Positions 51,201 to 62,968 of a stretch of DNA of 64,000 bases are shown here, in pieces (within the stretch, counting starts at the first letter, position 1; every line of letters starts with the position of its first letter). The stretch is from assembly GCF_009730915.1 (NCBI RefSeq), contig NC_052481.1:18410386-18474385 (forward strand), in the 5' to 3' direction. This DNA comes from Dioscorea cayenensis subsp. rotundata. Taxonomy: Eukaryota; Streptophyta; Magnoliopsida; Dioscoreales; Dioscoreaceae. The notes under the pieces were generated by a model. It made no database searches. It saw only the letters and a program-made list of their open reading frames with translations, and was not told the origin of the DNA. The position numbers were made by a program, and so were the translations under genes.

Positions 51201-54200
51201 TTTTTTTCTTGTATAATTGAACTAGGAAAATAAGCAGAAATATTTTAGCAGATGACTAATAGTAAAAAATAAGCAAGCATATATTCTCCAAAAATGTGCC
51301 TCCATTTAGATGAAACTGAAAGGTAGTTATTACACATATGTAACCACCACCAATACAACTGCTCTATTAAACATGAAGCTATGGAAAAAGAATGCTATTT
51401 TGCCAGCCAGGCTTTTATATGCATAAAATTGAAAGTAAGTTATTGAATACATAACCTAGTACTAATGGGGAATATTTTATGGACATAATCGAAGTTGAAA
51501 ATGAATATGCCAAGAAGATGCAATTGCCTTTTGTGTTAAGAACACACAAGTTCAAACTTGAAAAATAAATGAGAAAATTTGAAATAGATAAGTTCTCACC
51601 TTGTAGAAGCAGAACACTATGAACAGCTTCCAAATATATGGATATATCAAATTCAAGAAAGTCTTCTTCTTTAGCCTAAAAAACATCAATTAATCAAAAA
51701 GCTAAGAACAAACAGCCATCAACTAAAAGTTCTGGAAACAAGTTTTTCTATTCTTTCTAATTTACCTGCTTGCATATCCAAGGTATCCATGAAAGCACTT
51801 GCTGAAAGATGTTGACAGAAAGCCCCATTTCAGGATAATCATAATAGGCAAGACAAAGCATGCTAAGAGCTCTTAATGCAGTTGCTGGCTTCAATGAAAC
51901 AGTTCTGCAACATTCAGGTTTAAGAAGACCAACAAATTTTAAGAGTGATTTTTGTAGCTCAAGTGCATATTCTTCATCCAACTTGCATGACAGTAAACCA
52001 GCAGTGCCATTACCAAAAAGTATGTTTGACCTCTGAAGCAACTTATTTTCTTCTATTTTTTGACGTTTACGGTGATAGTCATCATTGCTCTCAACTGATC
52101 GTTTCTGGCCAGCTTTTGGTAACACAAGTTTCTTGGTACTTTCCAACATGTTTCTTCCAACATCAACATCTTTATCAGCCAAGCAACCACAGCAAACATC
52201 AATAACCATTCTGATGCAATTAATTAATGGCAAGCAAGGTGTTGGAGAGCACAACAAAGACAAGATGATTCCTGGCCTCCAAATATGAGTAGGGCAAATT
52301 TTAGCAATACGTAAGTATGCACTACACATAGCAACCTGAAAAGACTTAGCAATTCATCATCTTTCATACCTTAATGTAATTCATGCCTAGGAAAAAACTC
52401 AGCAAGTAAGAAAGCACCAAACATGGAGCCAGGGGTCAAACCTGAAGTTCAGAGCTTTGTGTCCTCTGAATTGACACAGGAAAAATCTTGGCTATTTCAC
52501 CAGCTATGTTCTCAACAACATCATCTTGACAGGCTGATAATAATGCATGAAGACAAGTGCCTAGGGCAGAATCATAAGCTGTATCTCTGCAACAAAGCCT
52601 TGTCAGTCTCTCCTAATGCCTCACCACAAAAGGTACCACTAGAAGCAAAAGAAGGAAGATGCGCAAGTCCAAATAAAAATTAATAATAAGAATAAACAAA
52701 GGCTAATATCTAGTAAACTCGCACTTACCAACCTAGAGGTCCTTGAGATATTTTTATAATTTAGTTGATCTGAATGAGTTTAAAAGTCTGAGAAATATAT
52801 AAACAGAGATAAACTCAACCTGAAATGAATGGCCAAAGTTAAAGGATTAATATTGATCAATGAATAGGAATTCTATGGCATTCCCCTACAAACACAAGAT
52901 TTATTTTAACAAGGAAGCCCATAATAATCCCCTATACATAACTGAAGATTACTCCACAATGTAAATCACACAACAGTCATAGATGGTGTCCAATGGAAAT
53001 CAATGATACCTATACTAATTGCAGAAACTATAGCTCAACGACCACAAGAGGAATGTCAAAAATATAATGTACCTGAATATGGAAACTTCCTTATCATCTT
53101 GCTCCGAAATACATGATATTGATTTGATGATCTCTTCAACAGGAACTACATCTACATCTATAACGGTCGCCACTATCCGTGCAAAATCAAAGCAAGCCTG
53201 ACAAGATATCGGAAACATAAAGGAGACTTCTGAGATATAAATCACAAGAAAATTTTACTACTTCAACCATCTTCAAAAACAGATGAATCATCCAACAACT
53301 CACCCACCATGTGCAGTGTCGCATCTCCATAGCACAAAAAGGAACATGCTTTATAAACAAAAGATGTGCTAACAAGCCCTTCCACATATAACGTCCCCTC
53401 TGTCAGGAACCTGCAAACAAGCTTAACCAGCCACGCAGCAAAATGCTGCCACCTCACCTCACTGGTAAGATCAACCAACACCCCAGGACCATCTGGTGGG
53501 CGACAACTAGCAAGTAGCTCCCCAAAAAGCACTGGAGCATCGGATATCAAAGAAAACGACTCACAAAAACACTTTACTGACACTTTATTCAAAGGAACTG
53601 GGGCAGATTTCTTCTTATACAGCAAAGCAATACAGGAAACATCTGTGCATTTGATTCGGGTCACATTCAGATTGTAAATTGAAATACAGGGATATGATAT
53701 GAGCAAGAATTGGAGACTACCTTCGACAGCGACCATAGCGTCCAAAAAGACCTGGCGATAAGCTTCACGGTCGCCCGAACGGAGGAGGGTGAGGAGGGAA
53801 GAGATAGTGTCAAAAATAATCCCATGACGAACTCTGAAAGAGAGACAAAACAAGGATTAGATCTCAAATTGGGGATGAGATAAGAAAATAGGGTTAGGGT
53901 TTAGAGTCGGGACCGGAAGGCAGGTTCCGCGAGGAACGGGAGGATACGGCCAAATGCTGGGAGGACGGCGGCGGAGCGGCCATGGAAGAAGACGCCAGGG
54001 AAGTTGCGGGCGGTGTGGGAGAGAAGCTTGAGGACGGCCGTGACCTCGCGCTCGTTTGCTGTGAAACCTTGCAGGATTAAGGAAAACCAAGAACCAAGAA
54101 AGAGATGGAGGAGTAGAGAGAGAAGATATACCGGTGGAGGAGGGAAGCACGTAGGCGAGGAGGAGATTGGGAAGGACGGTACGGAACTTGGTCTCAAGGG

Positions 54201-54291
54201 GGTCCTCACCGGCGCCGGAAATGGAGGAGGAGGAGGAGGAGGCTGCGATCCTCTCGCGCAGTTCGTGGATGAGGTTGGAGAGGTTCGCCAT
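39279..54291 (-). CDS. ATR: ATR checkpoint kinase (PIKK family), complete
   Basis: Sixteen exons: 54291-54132, 54067-53914, 53833-53721, 53642-53308, 53197-53073, 52586-52442, 52335-51766, 51675-51600, 48415-48295, 47810-47475, 46149-44899, 44797-41434, 41367-40798, 40481-39858, 39751-39557, 39446-39279. All phases close into one frame of 2768 residues; Arabidopsis ATR is about 2700. The start MANLSNLIHELRERI begins a long HEAT-type region, then the FAT region (within the 3.36-kb exon). The PI3K-like kinase follows: VVFLGSDGAHHPFLCKPKDD for ATP, GLGDRHGENILFD (catalytic Asp about 2606, Asn about 2611) and VHVDFS as the DFG equivalent. The FATC end is KNLGKMYIWWMAWF. The protein responds to single-stranded DNA and stalled forks in the nucleus. 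Introns 8 (3.2 kb) and 10 (1.3 kb) are largest. Exon 9 and the exon-10 acceptor (after cacaag) were chosen by phase and are the least certain parts. Confidence 0.93.
48416..51599 (-). other. Large intron of ATR (3.2 kb)
   Basis: AT-rich with no recognised gene or transposon coding sequence. A TA run lies at about 49880-49900. The exon on each side fixes the phase (phase 1), with donor ctacaag|gtgag at 51600 and acceptor ttgag|tacctg at 48416. No extra exon was needed to keep the frame. Confidence 0.65.
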
Positions 54292-54559
54292 GGAAGGCGG
54301 CGAGGGTTTCCCTCGCCCTCGCACTCGCACTGGCCAAGATGATGGAGATTTCCCTCCTGATTTCGAATGGATTAAGAATTAAACTTGGGTTATTTAAAAT
54401 AATAATAATACACACACATATATATATATGTAGATATATTTATTTATAATATAGGTTTTTTTTCTAAAATGTTTTTATTTTTTATTTTTTTATTTTTATT
54501 TTTATTTTTATTTTTATTTTAAGAGAGAGGTGGGCAAGTGATAAGCCAATTTTTTTTTA

Positions 54560-55094
54560 GTAATGATATTTAGACCGAATTAATAGGTCGAATTAATAGT
54601 CGAAATAATTTGGATGCCAAGTTGGCATCTATGTTAATATCCATGTTATTCTTTATTTTATTTTTTTTTTATAAAAAAATAATTTCTTTTTTTATCATCT
54701 AATAAGTTAAAAACCCCCTCTCTAAACTCTAAATAATAAATATCAAATATCAAATCCCCTACGGGATTTAATGTTTATAATTTAAGGTTTAGGATTTAAG
54801 ATTTAGGGTTTATGTTTTAGGATTTAGGGTTTAGGGTTTATGTTTTTTAATTTTTGGTAAAAGATTTTATGATATTTGATTTAATATTTTAAGGTATTAT
54901 TAGTGTTTAGAGTTTAGAATAAATTTGTAAACTTAAAAATTATAAAACAAAAGTTTAGATTATAAAAAAATTATATCTTTTGTAAAAAAAGAGATAGATA
55001 AAGAAAGATGTGAATGTTGACATAGATGCCAACTTGGCATCCAAGCCATTCAGATTACTAATTCGGCTTATTAATTCAACCTAAATAGCATTAC
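54560..55094. mobile_element. Mutator-type MITE, 535 bp, with 9-bp target duplication
   Basis: Ends are GTAATGATATTTAG and CTAAATAGCATTAC, inverted copies. Inverted similarity extends about 95 bp inward and includes a shared block (gatgccaagttggcatct) that is itself nearly palindromic. The 9-bp sequence TTTTTTTTA flanks both ends (54551-54559 and 55095-55103), matching the Mutator duplication length, although a T-run is a weak witness. No coding capacity. The interior holds several TTTAGGG-like telomere-type repeats near 54785-54840. It lies about 270 bp upstream of the ATR start codon, in the likely promoter. Confidence 0.75.
54785..54842. repeat. Degenerate telomere-like TTTAGGG repeats
   Basis: Several near-copies of the plant telomere unit appear (aggatttaagatttagggtt, then aggatttagggtttagggtt), mixed with variants such as tttatgttttagga. 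They lie inside the MITE. Short interstitial telomere-like motifs (telo-boxes) are also known in plant promoters. Here the position inside a mobile element makes chance or replication-slippage origin more likely. Confidence 0.6.
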
Positions 55095-55103
55095 TTTTTT
55101 TTA

Positions 55104-56339
55104 TAAAATTTAAATATTTACGTAAATATGTAGGTCAATTATTTTTTTAATATTAAAATTAAGAAATAAAAAAACCAGTCCAAATAATAGAGGTTGGATT
55201 GATAAAAAAGCCACCAGTATTATCTAAATATTGTTTTTTATTAAATAATAAAATAAATATTTAATCACTACTTAACAATAATTTATGAGTAATTAAACCA
55301 ATTAAGTGTCGAAGTTGATGCTGAATTTAATTTAAAATAGCAGTAATTACCATAAAATAATCAAGGAAATAAACAAAAAGTCCCCTTTGAACTCGGTTAT
55401 TAAAAAAAGCCTTGCAAGTTCCAATATTTACACTAAGTCCTTTTTTTGATGAGTTTTTTTTTTCAATCCTTCTGTCAGCAAACTGAGTGAAATTTGGAGT
55501 GTTTTGATGAAGATGCCCTCCATTCATTGTCTTGTCATCAAACATTGGGAAGCAAGTTAGGCGGTTCCAAATTCCAAAGAGTAAATGGTGATCATAGATT
55601 AGTTTTCTATTTAGAATCGTGGCGTTGTGCTTGTGAATTTGTTTTTCTATTTATAATTGTGAGTTTCCATATACAATACAAGTTTTTTAATTAGTATACT
55701 TTGTTTTCATCTAATATTTTACCTCCCGATTAAGATACAACATTTACATATACAAAAATTAAGTGAAAAGAAAGGAAAAAGAGATTGAAGTAATTGCTAT
55801 CCGTACACCTTTTAAAAGTTGGGCATGACTTAGCGAGATTTTTCCCACCAACATTGAAGAGCAATTTTGGAATTATTTAAAAAAAGAAGCTAACGAAGTG
55901 GGGTGCAATGACTAAAAAGTAAATAAACTAAAAGGAATTGTCTATCAAATTCAAATGTCAGAAGGAATGATTGGAATATTTTAAAAATTTTAGGGACATG
56001 TAATTGATTTTTCCTAAAATAATTTACTTGTTGTAAAAATCTTTATTCATGCTTCATCTTGTTTAATTGTATTTTGTTGTTTGAAAATTCATTATAAAAC
56101 ATTTATCTTAATGTTTATTTTCAATTTTCTTTCATGATTATTATAGATTTTTGTTTTAATTTTTTGTATTATTGTATTTTTAATATATTCAAAATGTTCT
56201 TTCACTTTGCTTAAAGTTTTTGACTTGATTATTAATTTAAAAACAACTCAAAACATAATTATATCAATTTTTTTTTAATGTGACATTTTGCTAGTTTTAA
56301 AAAATTTTATAACACATTTTCTCCTACTATTACAAATCT
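55104..56339. other. AT-rich intergenic stretch
   Basis: No supportable gene. Short frames only. The sequence shows a weak resemblance between 55370-55440 and the complement of 55930-56030 that is not strong enough to call an element. Confidence 0.55.
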
Positions 56340-56974
56340 TCCGACCCCGATGCTATCTTGATCCTTAACATCTCCATAGGGCAACTCTCCTTGAATTATC
56401 TTTATTCGTTGCTATTAGGTAAACGTCCCTACCATCAAGATTGGTTATGAGTTATTCATATAATCATATTAGGATTGGTCACTTGGAAGTCCAAATTCCT
56501 CTCTCTTAATGGAAGATGTTAGAAATCATTTGCCTAGACGGGGATTTGGAATTGCCTCCTAGACTTTTGAATTGCCACTTTTTAAGTTGGCAATGGAACC
56601 ATCATGTCCTTCTGGCATGGTCATTGAATTGATGGTCGAGTTTTTCTGATTATTTGGCCATATCTATTATACAGCTAGCATAACCATGCTAACTTGGTGA
56701 GCGAATTCCTAGCTATCACTGTCATCCTCCTTTCACCCAAGGCTGCAAACCTACTAAAGCTTTTTTCAGGTCTTGATGCTAATCAACCAAATACTCGGTC
56801 AAGCTCTAAAAAAGTAACCGGATCTTCTCCATCATATATTTTTACCCCTTTCTAGTTTAAGGTGCTCAATTAGCTAGATTTGGTGGAAAAGCATGTCCTC
56901 ACAAAATCACACACTTTAACTAGTTAATCTAGGATAATAAAATCTAAAAGAGGTTGTTTCAGACTCCTTGCAGA

Positions 56975-57762
56975 TAGGCGTGAGTTAAAAAATCCGGATT
57001 CAATAATCTGATCTATTATAAAATTATTGACCCAAATGTTTAACTACCCAATCCAAATTTCGAGATGAAAGCTAGATCAAATCTAGGTATGAAGAAAATA
57101 AAAACCGAGTACTTGGATCCAATCCAACTTTTAGCATATTCCTATTTATTAATAATTTAATATTATATTCAAAATGTGTAGGTTTAGCCAATTCTTCCAT
57201 TTATAATCAGCAATTTATTCATTTGACTTCCGCTTAAAAATATAAAAGCAAAGATGAATTAAATAAATTCAAAAAGGCACTCAAATCCTGGTAAAAAAAA
57301 CTATGAAAATTGAAACATAGACAATTATTAAAAAGCTAAATGAATAGGACATTAAAGTATGTAAAAATTCTAAACATCATAAATAAAGCTTTAAACATGC
57401 GCACTTAAGAGGAAAAAACTTTTTGACCAACGGTACCATTGTTAGGAGCTAATTTGAATAATATTAAGTGTCCATATTTATATGCTATTAAAAATCATTT
57501 CATTTATCAAATTATAAAAAGAAAAGCAAAAAACTATTCTCTTTTTTTTTAGGTAAAGTAATAATTTTGCTCAAAACAAATCTTTATTGAACATGAAATA
57601 AATTATCGAAAACAAATATTTCAAATTAAGTAAAATTTAAATTTGATTCCAGACATCTATATTTTAATCTGGTTTAAACCAAGTACTTGTTTAAATCGGA
57701 TTGGATGCGGATTGTGCTTTTGCTAATTCAAAGAACTTAGTACCCAGTTTTGCTCACCCCTG
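56975..57762. mobile_element. hAT-like non-autonomous element inside the LINE
   Basis: The left end TAGGCGTGAGTTAAAAAATC and the complement of the right end (CAGGGGTGAGCAAAACTGGG) share an imperfect inverted repeat of the kind seen in hAT elements. The interior holds paired motifs such as aaatccggattcaataatc near the left and gtttaaatcggattggatgc near the right. It breaks the LINE reading frame between the RT tail and the zf-RVT region. No transposase is present, and an 8-bp target duplication was not found, so the exact ends and the superfamily are tentative. Confidence 0.5.
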
Positions 57763-57783
57763 TCTATGGCAACATGCATTTTT

Positions 57784-58020
57784 TGTTGAGAATTCACACT
57801 CAAGAAATCTCTTCTTCTATCTTATTGAAAAAGAAAAGCAACTATAGCTTCATACCAGACTTACAAAAAACAAATAATAGAAAGTGAAAGACAACTACGT
57901 TTCATTACCTAAAGACATGGTAACTAACCCCTAATAAATAGAAGAGAACAATAGCAAACATGAGATTAACTTTGAATAAGTCAACATGACTTATTCACCA
58001 AGAAACCTACAGATCCAACA
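57784..58020 (-). repeat. 3' LTR of copia-3 (237 bp)
   Basis: It aligns with the LTR at 62160-62405. It lacks two small insertions (about 3 and 6 bases near the left end) present in the other copy and differs at roughly ten other positions. The polypurine tract lies immediately inside it at about 58021-58033 on the minus strand. Confidence 0.92.
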
Positions 58021-58052
58021 AATCCTCCCTTAAACTAACTTGCAAAGTGCAA

Positions 58053-59315
58053 TTAGTTTACTTCTAATGCCAAACAAACACCAAGTAGCTCCCTCAGCTT
58101 TAAGAACACCTCCAGCTTCAAAGACTTTGTCATAATGTTAGCAATTTGATCTTTTAAGCCACAATGCACTAACTCAACAACCCCATCTTTTGTTAAATCA
58201 CGGAGAAAATGAAATCTAACATCAATGTGTTTACTTCTACCATGCACAACAGGATTCTTTGAGAGTTTTATAGCTGAGCTATTATCACAATAGACAGTAG
58301 TGCATTTACTTTGTTCTTGACCAACTTTTTCAAGAATCTTGTGCATCCACACACATTGACATGCACATGAGGCTGCAGCTATGAATTATACTTTAGTTGT
58401 GGAGAGTGTGACCACTGGTTGCTTCTTTGAGGACCATGCAACAGCACCTAAGCTTAACAGGAACACATATCCAAACGTACTCTTTCGATCCTCAATGTCT
58501 CCTGCATAGTCACTATCAGAGTAGGCCATCAAACTTTCTCCTCCTCCTCACATGTAAAGAATCCCCAACTCAACAGTACCTTTTAAGTATCGAATGATCC
58601 GTTTCACTGCTTGTTGATGAATTTTAGTGGGTCTCTCCATGAACCGATTAACTAGACTAACCACATACATTAGTTCTGGTCTAGTGACGGTCAAATACAT
58701 GAGTCTGCCTACCATTTGCTTATAAGTGTTAGCATCAACACTAGCACCACCTTCATCCTTCACAAGTTTGAACCCAGGCACAATTGGATTTTTCACAGGA
58801 TTGCAATGCTCCATGCCAAACCTCTCAGCACTTCTTTAGCATATTTCTTCTGACTTTATGAAGATTCCCTTAGATCTTTGCACAACTTCCACACCAAGGA
58901 AATATTTCATTTTTCCAAGATCAGACATATCATACTCTTGCTTCATGGAATTCTTGAATCTCTCAAATGTAGCTTCATCATTCCCCGTGAATAAGAGATC
59001 ATTCACATACAAGCTAACCACAAGATATCTTCCTCCTTCTTCTGACTTTATAAATAATGTATGCTCAGAAGGACACGTTTCAAACCCTTCCATGACAAAA
59101 TATGACTCAATTTTGCTGTACCAAGCTCGAGGAGCTTGTTTGAGTCCATATAGGGCCTTCTTAAGTCTATACACCTTATCTTCGACACCTTTCTTCTCAT
59201 AGCCTCGAGGTTGTTCAATGAACACTGCCTCATTCAACTCACCATGCAAAAAGGCACTTTTTACATCGAGCTGATACACACAACACCCTTTGTGAGTTGC
59301 AAGAGCTAGAATCAT
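58053..59315 (-). pseudogene. copia-3 reverse transcriptase and RNase H, broken
   Basis: RT motif A QLDVKSAFLHGEL is intact, but the YVDD box reads YVNDLLFTGND, replacing a catalytic Asp by Asn, which should abolish polymerase activity. After a stop near 58836 the connection region (GMEHCNPVKNP, VGRLMYLTVTRPELMYVV) continues to about 58548, then another stop, then RNase H (AYSDSDYAGDIEDR near 58520, another stop, and CDNSSAIKLSKNPVVHGRSK at about 58290) to a stop at 58053. The end LKLRELLGV is the usual copia terminus. Confidence 0.88.
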
Positions 59316-59327
59316 TCTAATGGTGTC

Positions 59328-61129
59328 CTAATGTGCCACTGGAGAAAAAACCTCTGTGTAATCTACTCCAAACTGCTGGATGTATCCCTTGGCCACAAGT
59401 CGAGCTTCATACTTATCAACCTCTCCATTCTCATTCAACTTGGTCTTGAATATCCATTTCACTCCTATCTCTTTAGCTCCATCTGGTAATGCAATTAGCT
59501 CTGAAGTTTCAGTCTTCTCGATGGCTTTAATTTCTAAATCCATAGTTTTTCTCCATTTCACGCTTTTGACAGCTTCTTCAAAAGACACAGGATCACCACT
59601 AACTGAATTAAACAACACAAAATTATTTCTTTCCTCCTCAGCACATACATAGTCCTCTATCCATGCTGGTGCTCTTCTAATCCTCCCTTGAACAAGACTT
59701 CTTGAATTGTCTCTAATTGAGTCATTTGATGAAGAATCAATAGCTCTTTCTTCCATTCGCTCTTCTTCTGATGAAGAATCAATAGCTCTTTATTTTATTC
59801 GCTCTTCTTCTTCACTGCTATCTTTTTCCTCATTCTCCCTCAATTCATCTTCATCTCTCCACTCAAGAGTATCACAGTGAGCTTCTTCAACAATTTTATT
59901 CCAATTCCACTTCTCGTATTCCTCAAAGACGACATGTTTGCTTATCACAACTTTCTTTAACATAGGATCATATAATCTGTAAGCTTTTGATTCTTCACTT
60001 ACGCCTAAGAGAACAAACCGGAAACTCTTGTTATCAAGCTTTTGCCTTTTGTTTCCTGGAATATGCACATGACCAATGCAACCAAATGCCCTAAAGTGAT
60101 TAACAGAAGGTTTGAACCCACACCAAGCTTCCTCCGGAGTCTTGTCTCTCACTGCCAATGTAGAGCACCGATTGAGCACATGAATAGCCCAGTTGACAGC
60201 TTCAAGCCAGAATTCTTTAGGAACTTATTTCTCTGACAACATGAAACGTACCATGTTCATAATGGTTCGGTTTTTTCTCTCAGTAACCCCATTTTATTGT
60301 GGGGTGTAGGATGTAGTGAGTTTCCTACAAATGCCATTAGAGCTGCAAAACTTGTTAAATTCAAGTGAGGTGAACTCCCGATCTCTGTCAATACAAAGAC
60401 AACATATAGAGTTTTCAGTTTCTTTTTCTACCAAACTCTTAAAATTTTTAAATGTAACAAAAGCTTCTGATTTGGAATTCAAGAAATAAACCCATATTTT
60501 TCTATTATAATCATCTATAAAGGTGATCAAGTACCTCTTTTGGCTATTAGACTCAGGTGTGATGGGGCCGCAGATGTCAGCATGCACGAGTTGAAGTCTT
60601 TGAGAAGCTCTCCACAAACTCTTCTTTGGGATGGGATCTCGATGTTGTTTGCCTACCATGCAGATAGTGCACTATTTTGAAGAAGCTTCAAGTGCTTATA
60701 GAACAAGATTCACAAACCTTTGGAATTTAGATGTCCAAATCTTCAGTGCCATAAGTAAGTCTTATCTTCGGATGTAGTCTGAAAGCATGCTGGGGTTGAA
60801 GCTTGAGTTTGCACAGAGGCAAGTATGATGAACATCCTGTTAGTGGACATTGTAGTTTGCATGATTAAGCCTTTTATAGGATGATATATCTTACACTCTC
60901 CATGTTGAACTAGAATGGCCAGATTGTCTTCTTGCAATTGGCCGATACTAAGCAAATTATTTTTAAGCTCAGGAATATAGAACACTTCCCCAATCACCTG
61001 AACAGTTCCATTGACTTGCAATCTAATGCTCCCTTTCCTCATCACTGTCATCTTTGAGTTGTTGCCAAGCTTCACAACTTGTCTGAAAGTCTCATCTAGG
61101 TTAAGAAACCATTGCTTGTTACCACTCAT
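59328..61129 (-). pseudogene. copia-3 protease end, integrase and RT start, broken
   Basis: From 61129 the frame covers the protease C-terminus and GAG-pre-integrase. The integrase core follows (LQLVHADICGPITPE, then LITFIDDYNRKIWVYFL, about 60600-60460); the second catalytic region reads CIDRDREFTS, with Arg in a normally Gly/Asn-rich position. A stop falls in the usual QQNGVTERKNRT block at about 60294, and a second at about 60226. The C-terminal KAYRLYDP piece (to about 59940) and the RT start (VKWIFKTKLNENGEVDKYEA, VAKGYIQQFGVDYTEVFSPV) complete it before a stop at 59328. Confidence 0.8.
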
Positions 61130-62051
61130 GTGGTTGTTGTAGCCAGAGTCAAGTAACCATGCTTCCTTTCTTTTAGAATTATGAGCTCCACATAGGTCAT
61201 TAACAATACCTCTTGTTCTACATCAACTTTAGCATAATTTACACCTTTTTCCCAACTAGACACTCGTATTGGAAGTGTCATAGTTTATGGCACTTGTAGC
61301 ACTCGATAATTGCCTTGTTGAATAGTTTCTTGCCTCTGCTTCTCCCTCGACCTTGAACTGAACCTCAATTTCTACCTCTCCCTTCAAACCTTGCTTAATG
61401 AGTAATCTTCAAAGCCTGCTCATCTCCTTCACCACGGCTATTCATTCTCTGCTCATGAACTAATAAGCTGCTTTGTAACTCATCAATTGTCAACACATCC
61501 AAGTCATTGGACTCCTCCACTGAGCATACAATATAATCAAATCTTGAGGTCATTGATCTCAAGATTTTCTCGATAATCACAACCTGCTCCATCTTCTCAC
61601 CATAAGCTTTTATCTTGTTTGCAACTGTTAGTGTCCGAGCAAAATACTCGTCCATCTTCTCTCCCTCTCTCATCTGAAGAACTTCAAATTCCTTTCTTAA
61701 TGCTTGCAACTGAGCCCTCTTCACTCTTGATGTATCTTGATATTTTTGTTTCATCGAATCTCATATGCTTTTTGAGTATTCCTTATCAAGGATTGTTTCT
61801 AAGATCATACGATCTATGGCCTGAAAAAGGTCATTCTTCATCTTTAAGTCTCTTAAATGTAGATCTTCAAGTGTTTTCTTCTGTGTCTCTGTTGGCTCAA
61901 CTCCATCAGCTATTGTAGGGATCCCCGTCTCCACCAAAGGCCAGTACTCCTTCGATCAGAGAAAATTCTCCATGAGCATAGCCCAATGGTCATAGTGGCC
62001 ATCGAATTTAGGTATTGCAGGCTGAACAAAGCTGTCTCTTTCGGTTGGCAT
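61129..62051 (-). pseudogene. copia-3 gag and zinc knuckle, broken
   Basis: The minus-strand gag starts MPTERDSFVQPAIPKFDG at 62051, meets a stop at about 61960, and continues through a UBN2-type region (MKQKYQDTSRVKRAQLQALR, from 61754) to about 61395. The zinc knuckle near 61300-61255 reads CYKCHKL then a stop then HFQYEC: the conserved Gly codon is TGA. The protease motif AWLLDSGYNNHMSG spans about 61165-61120. At least three stops prevent a full gag. Confidence 0.8.
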
Positions 62052-62159
62052 CTCTACTGGTTCAATGATTCACACTTCCAATTCCACTCTCTCTTTTGTT
62101 AGGAGACTGCAGTTCCTAACTACACTCAATCAGGCCTTTTGAAAGGGCTCTGATACCAC

Positions 62160-62405
62160 TGTTGAGAATTCAGTACACTCAAGATGTAGAAATCTCTTCT
62201 TCTATCTTATTGAAAAAAAAAGCAACTATGGCTTCATACCAGCCTTACAAAAAACAAATAATAGAAAGTGAAAGACAACCACGTTTTCATTACCTAAATA
62301 CATGGTAAATAACCCCTAATAAATAGAAGAGAACAATAACAAACATTAGATTAACTTTGAATAAGTCAACATGACTTATTCGCCAAGAAACCTACAGATC
62401 CAACA
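62160..62405 (-). repeat. 5' LTR of copia-3 (246 bp)
   Basis: It begins TGTTGAGAATTC and ends GATCCAACA as read on the plus strand. It is adjacent to the primer-binding site (ggctctgataccact, plus strand). As the minus-strand upstream LTR it would hold the promoter; no specific TATA choice is made. Confidence 0.92.
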
Positions 62406-62968
62406 TTTTTTATCATGCCACAAAGGAGTCTGTTAGTCATCTCTTCATCACTTGCCATTTGGCCTCCGGTATTAGAGATCATTTTCATTAAATCTTTAAC
62501 ATTCCTCACCCATATTCCTCACTTGCAAGGTTTAAGGATAAGTTAATCTCTTAATCAAATCCATGTGTTGGAACATGTTGTTAGAACATAAAAAATAACA
62601 TTTTTAATTGCATGGCTCGCTCACCTCTATCTATTGCTCTTAAAATGATTTATATGATACTTTCTTGGATCTATTCGATCCCTAAAGATTCATTCCCACT
62701 ATCAAGTGAAGTATTGATTTTTCTGAGTTCCTTCAACGTCAACTCAGGCGATCACCCACTTAACATTAGGGTTGGCTAAAGCTCGTATTGTCAATGATGG
62801 CATATCTTTTGTGTGCTATCAACCTTCCCCTCAACTACCTTCCCAATGCTATACTTATTCACTCATGATGATTATGTAATAATCCCTATTTTTTCTTGTA
62901 TATTATCCTTTCTATCCCTTTGTCTTTTGTATTATCCATACTTTATACTCCATTTTCTTTTGTGTACT

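Larger units (their letters stand above)
57784..62405 (-). mobile_element. Full-length but defective Ty1/copia element (copia-3), minus strand
   Basis: LTRs at 57784-58020 and 62160-62405 share TGTTGA...CCAACA ends and about 95% identity by hand. On the minus strand the bases just inside the right LTR read TGGTATCAGAGCC, a canonical tRNA-iMet primer-binding site (62159-62147). A purine tract (aagggaggatt) lies just inside the left LTR. TTTTT flanks both sides as a 5-bp target duplication. Gag, protease, integrase, RT and RNase H follow in order with several stops. The element sits inside the LINE zf-RVT region. Confidence 0.95.
56340..62960 (+). mobile_element. LINE remnant split by nested insertions
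   Basis: Left part (56340-56974): degenerate LINE RT tail. TWKSKFLSLNGR near 56480-56516 resembles the conserved WKxKxLSxGGR block, and FWHGH.IDG near 56610 resembles the segment after RT; several stops interrupt it. Right part (62406 onward): YHATKESVSHLFITCHLAS is the zf-RVT region. When the copia-3 element and one copy of its 5-bp target repeat are set aside, the bases around 57763-57783 and 62411-62490 read through as CIFYHATKESVSHLF. So the pieces are one LINE, interrupted first by a hAT-like element and separately by copia-3. The 3' end probably continues past the hAT element at 62969-63547 to about 63610. Confidence 0.7.

Noticed and set aside
55365..56030. Possible further inverted-repeat element between the MITE and the LINE
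   Set aside because: The similarity between the ends is weak and patchy, and no flanking duplication was found.
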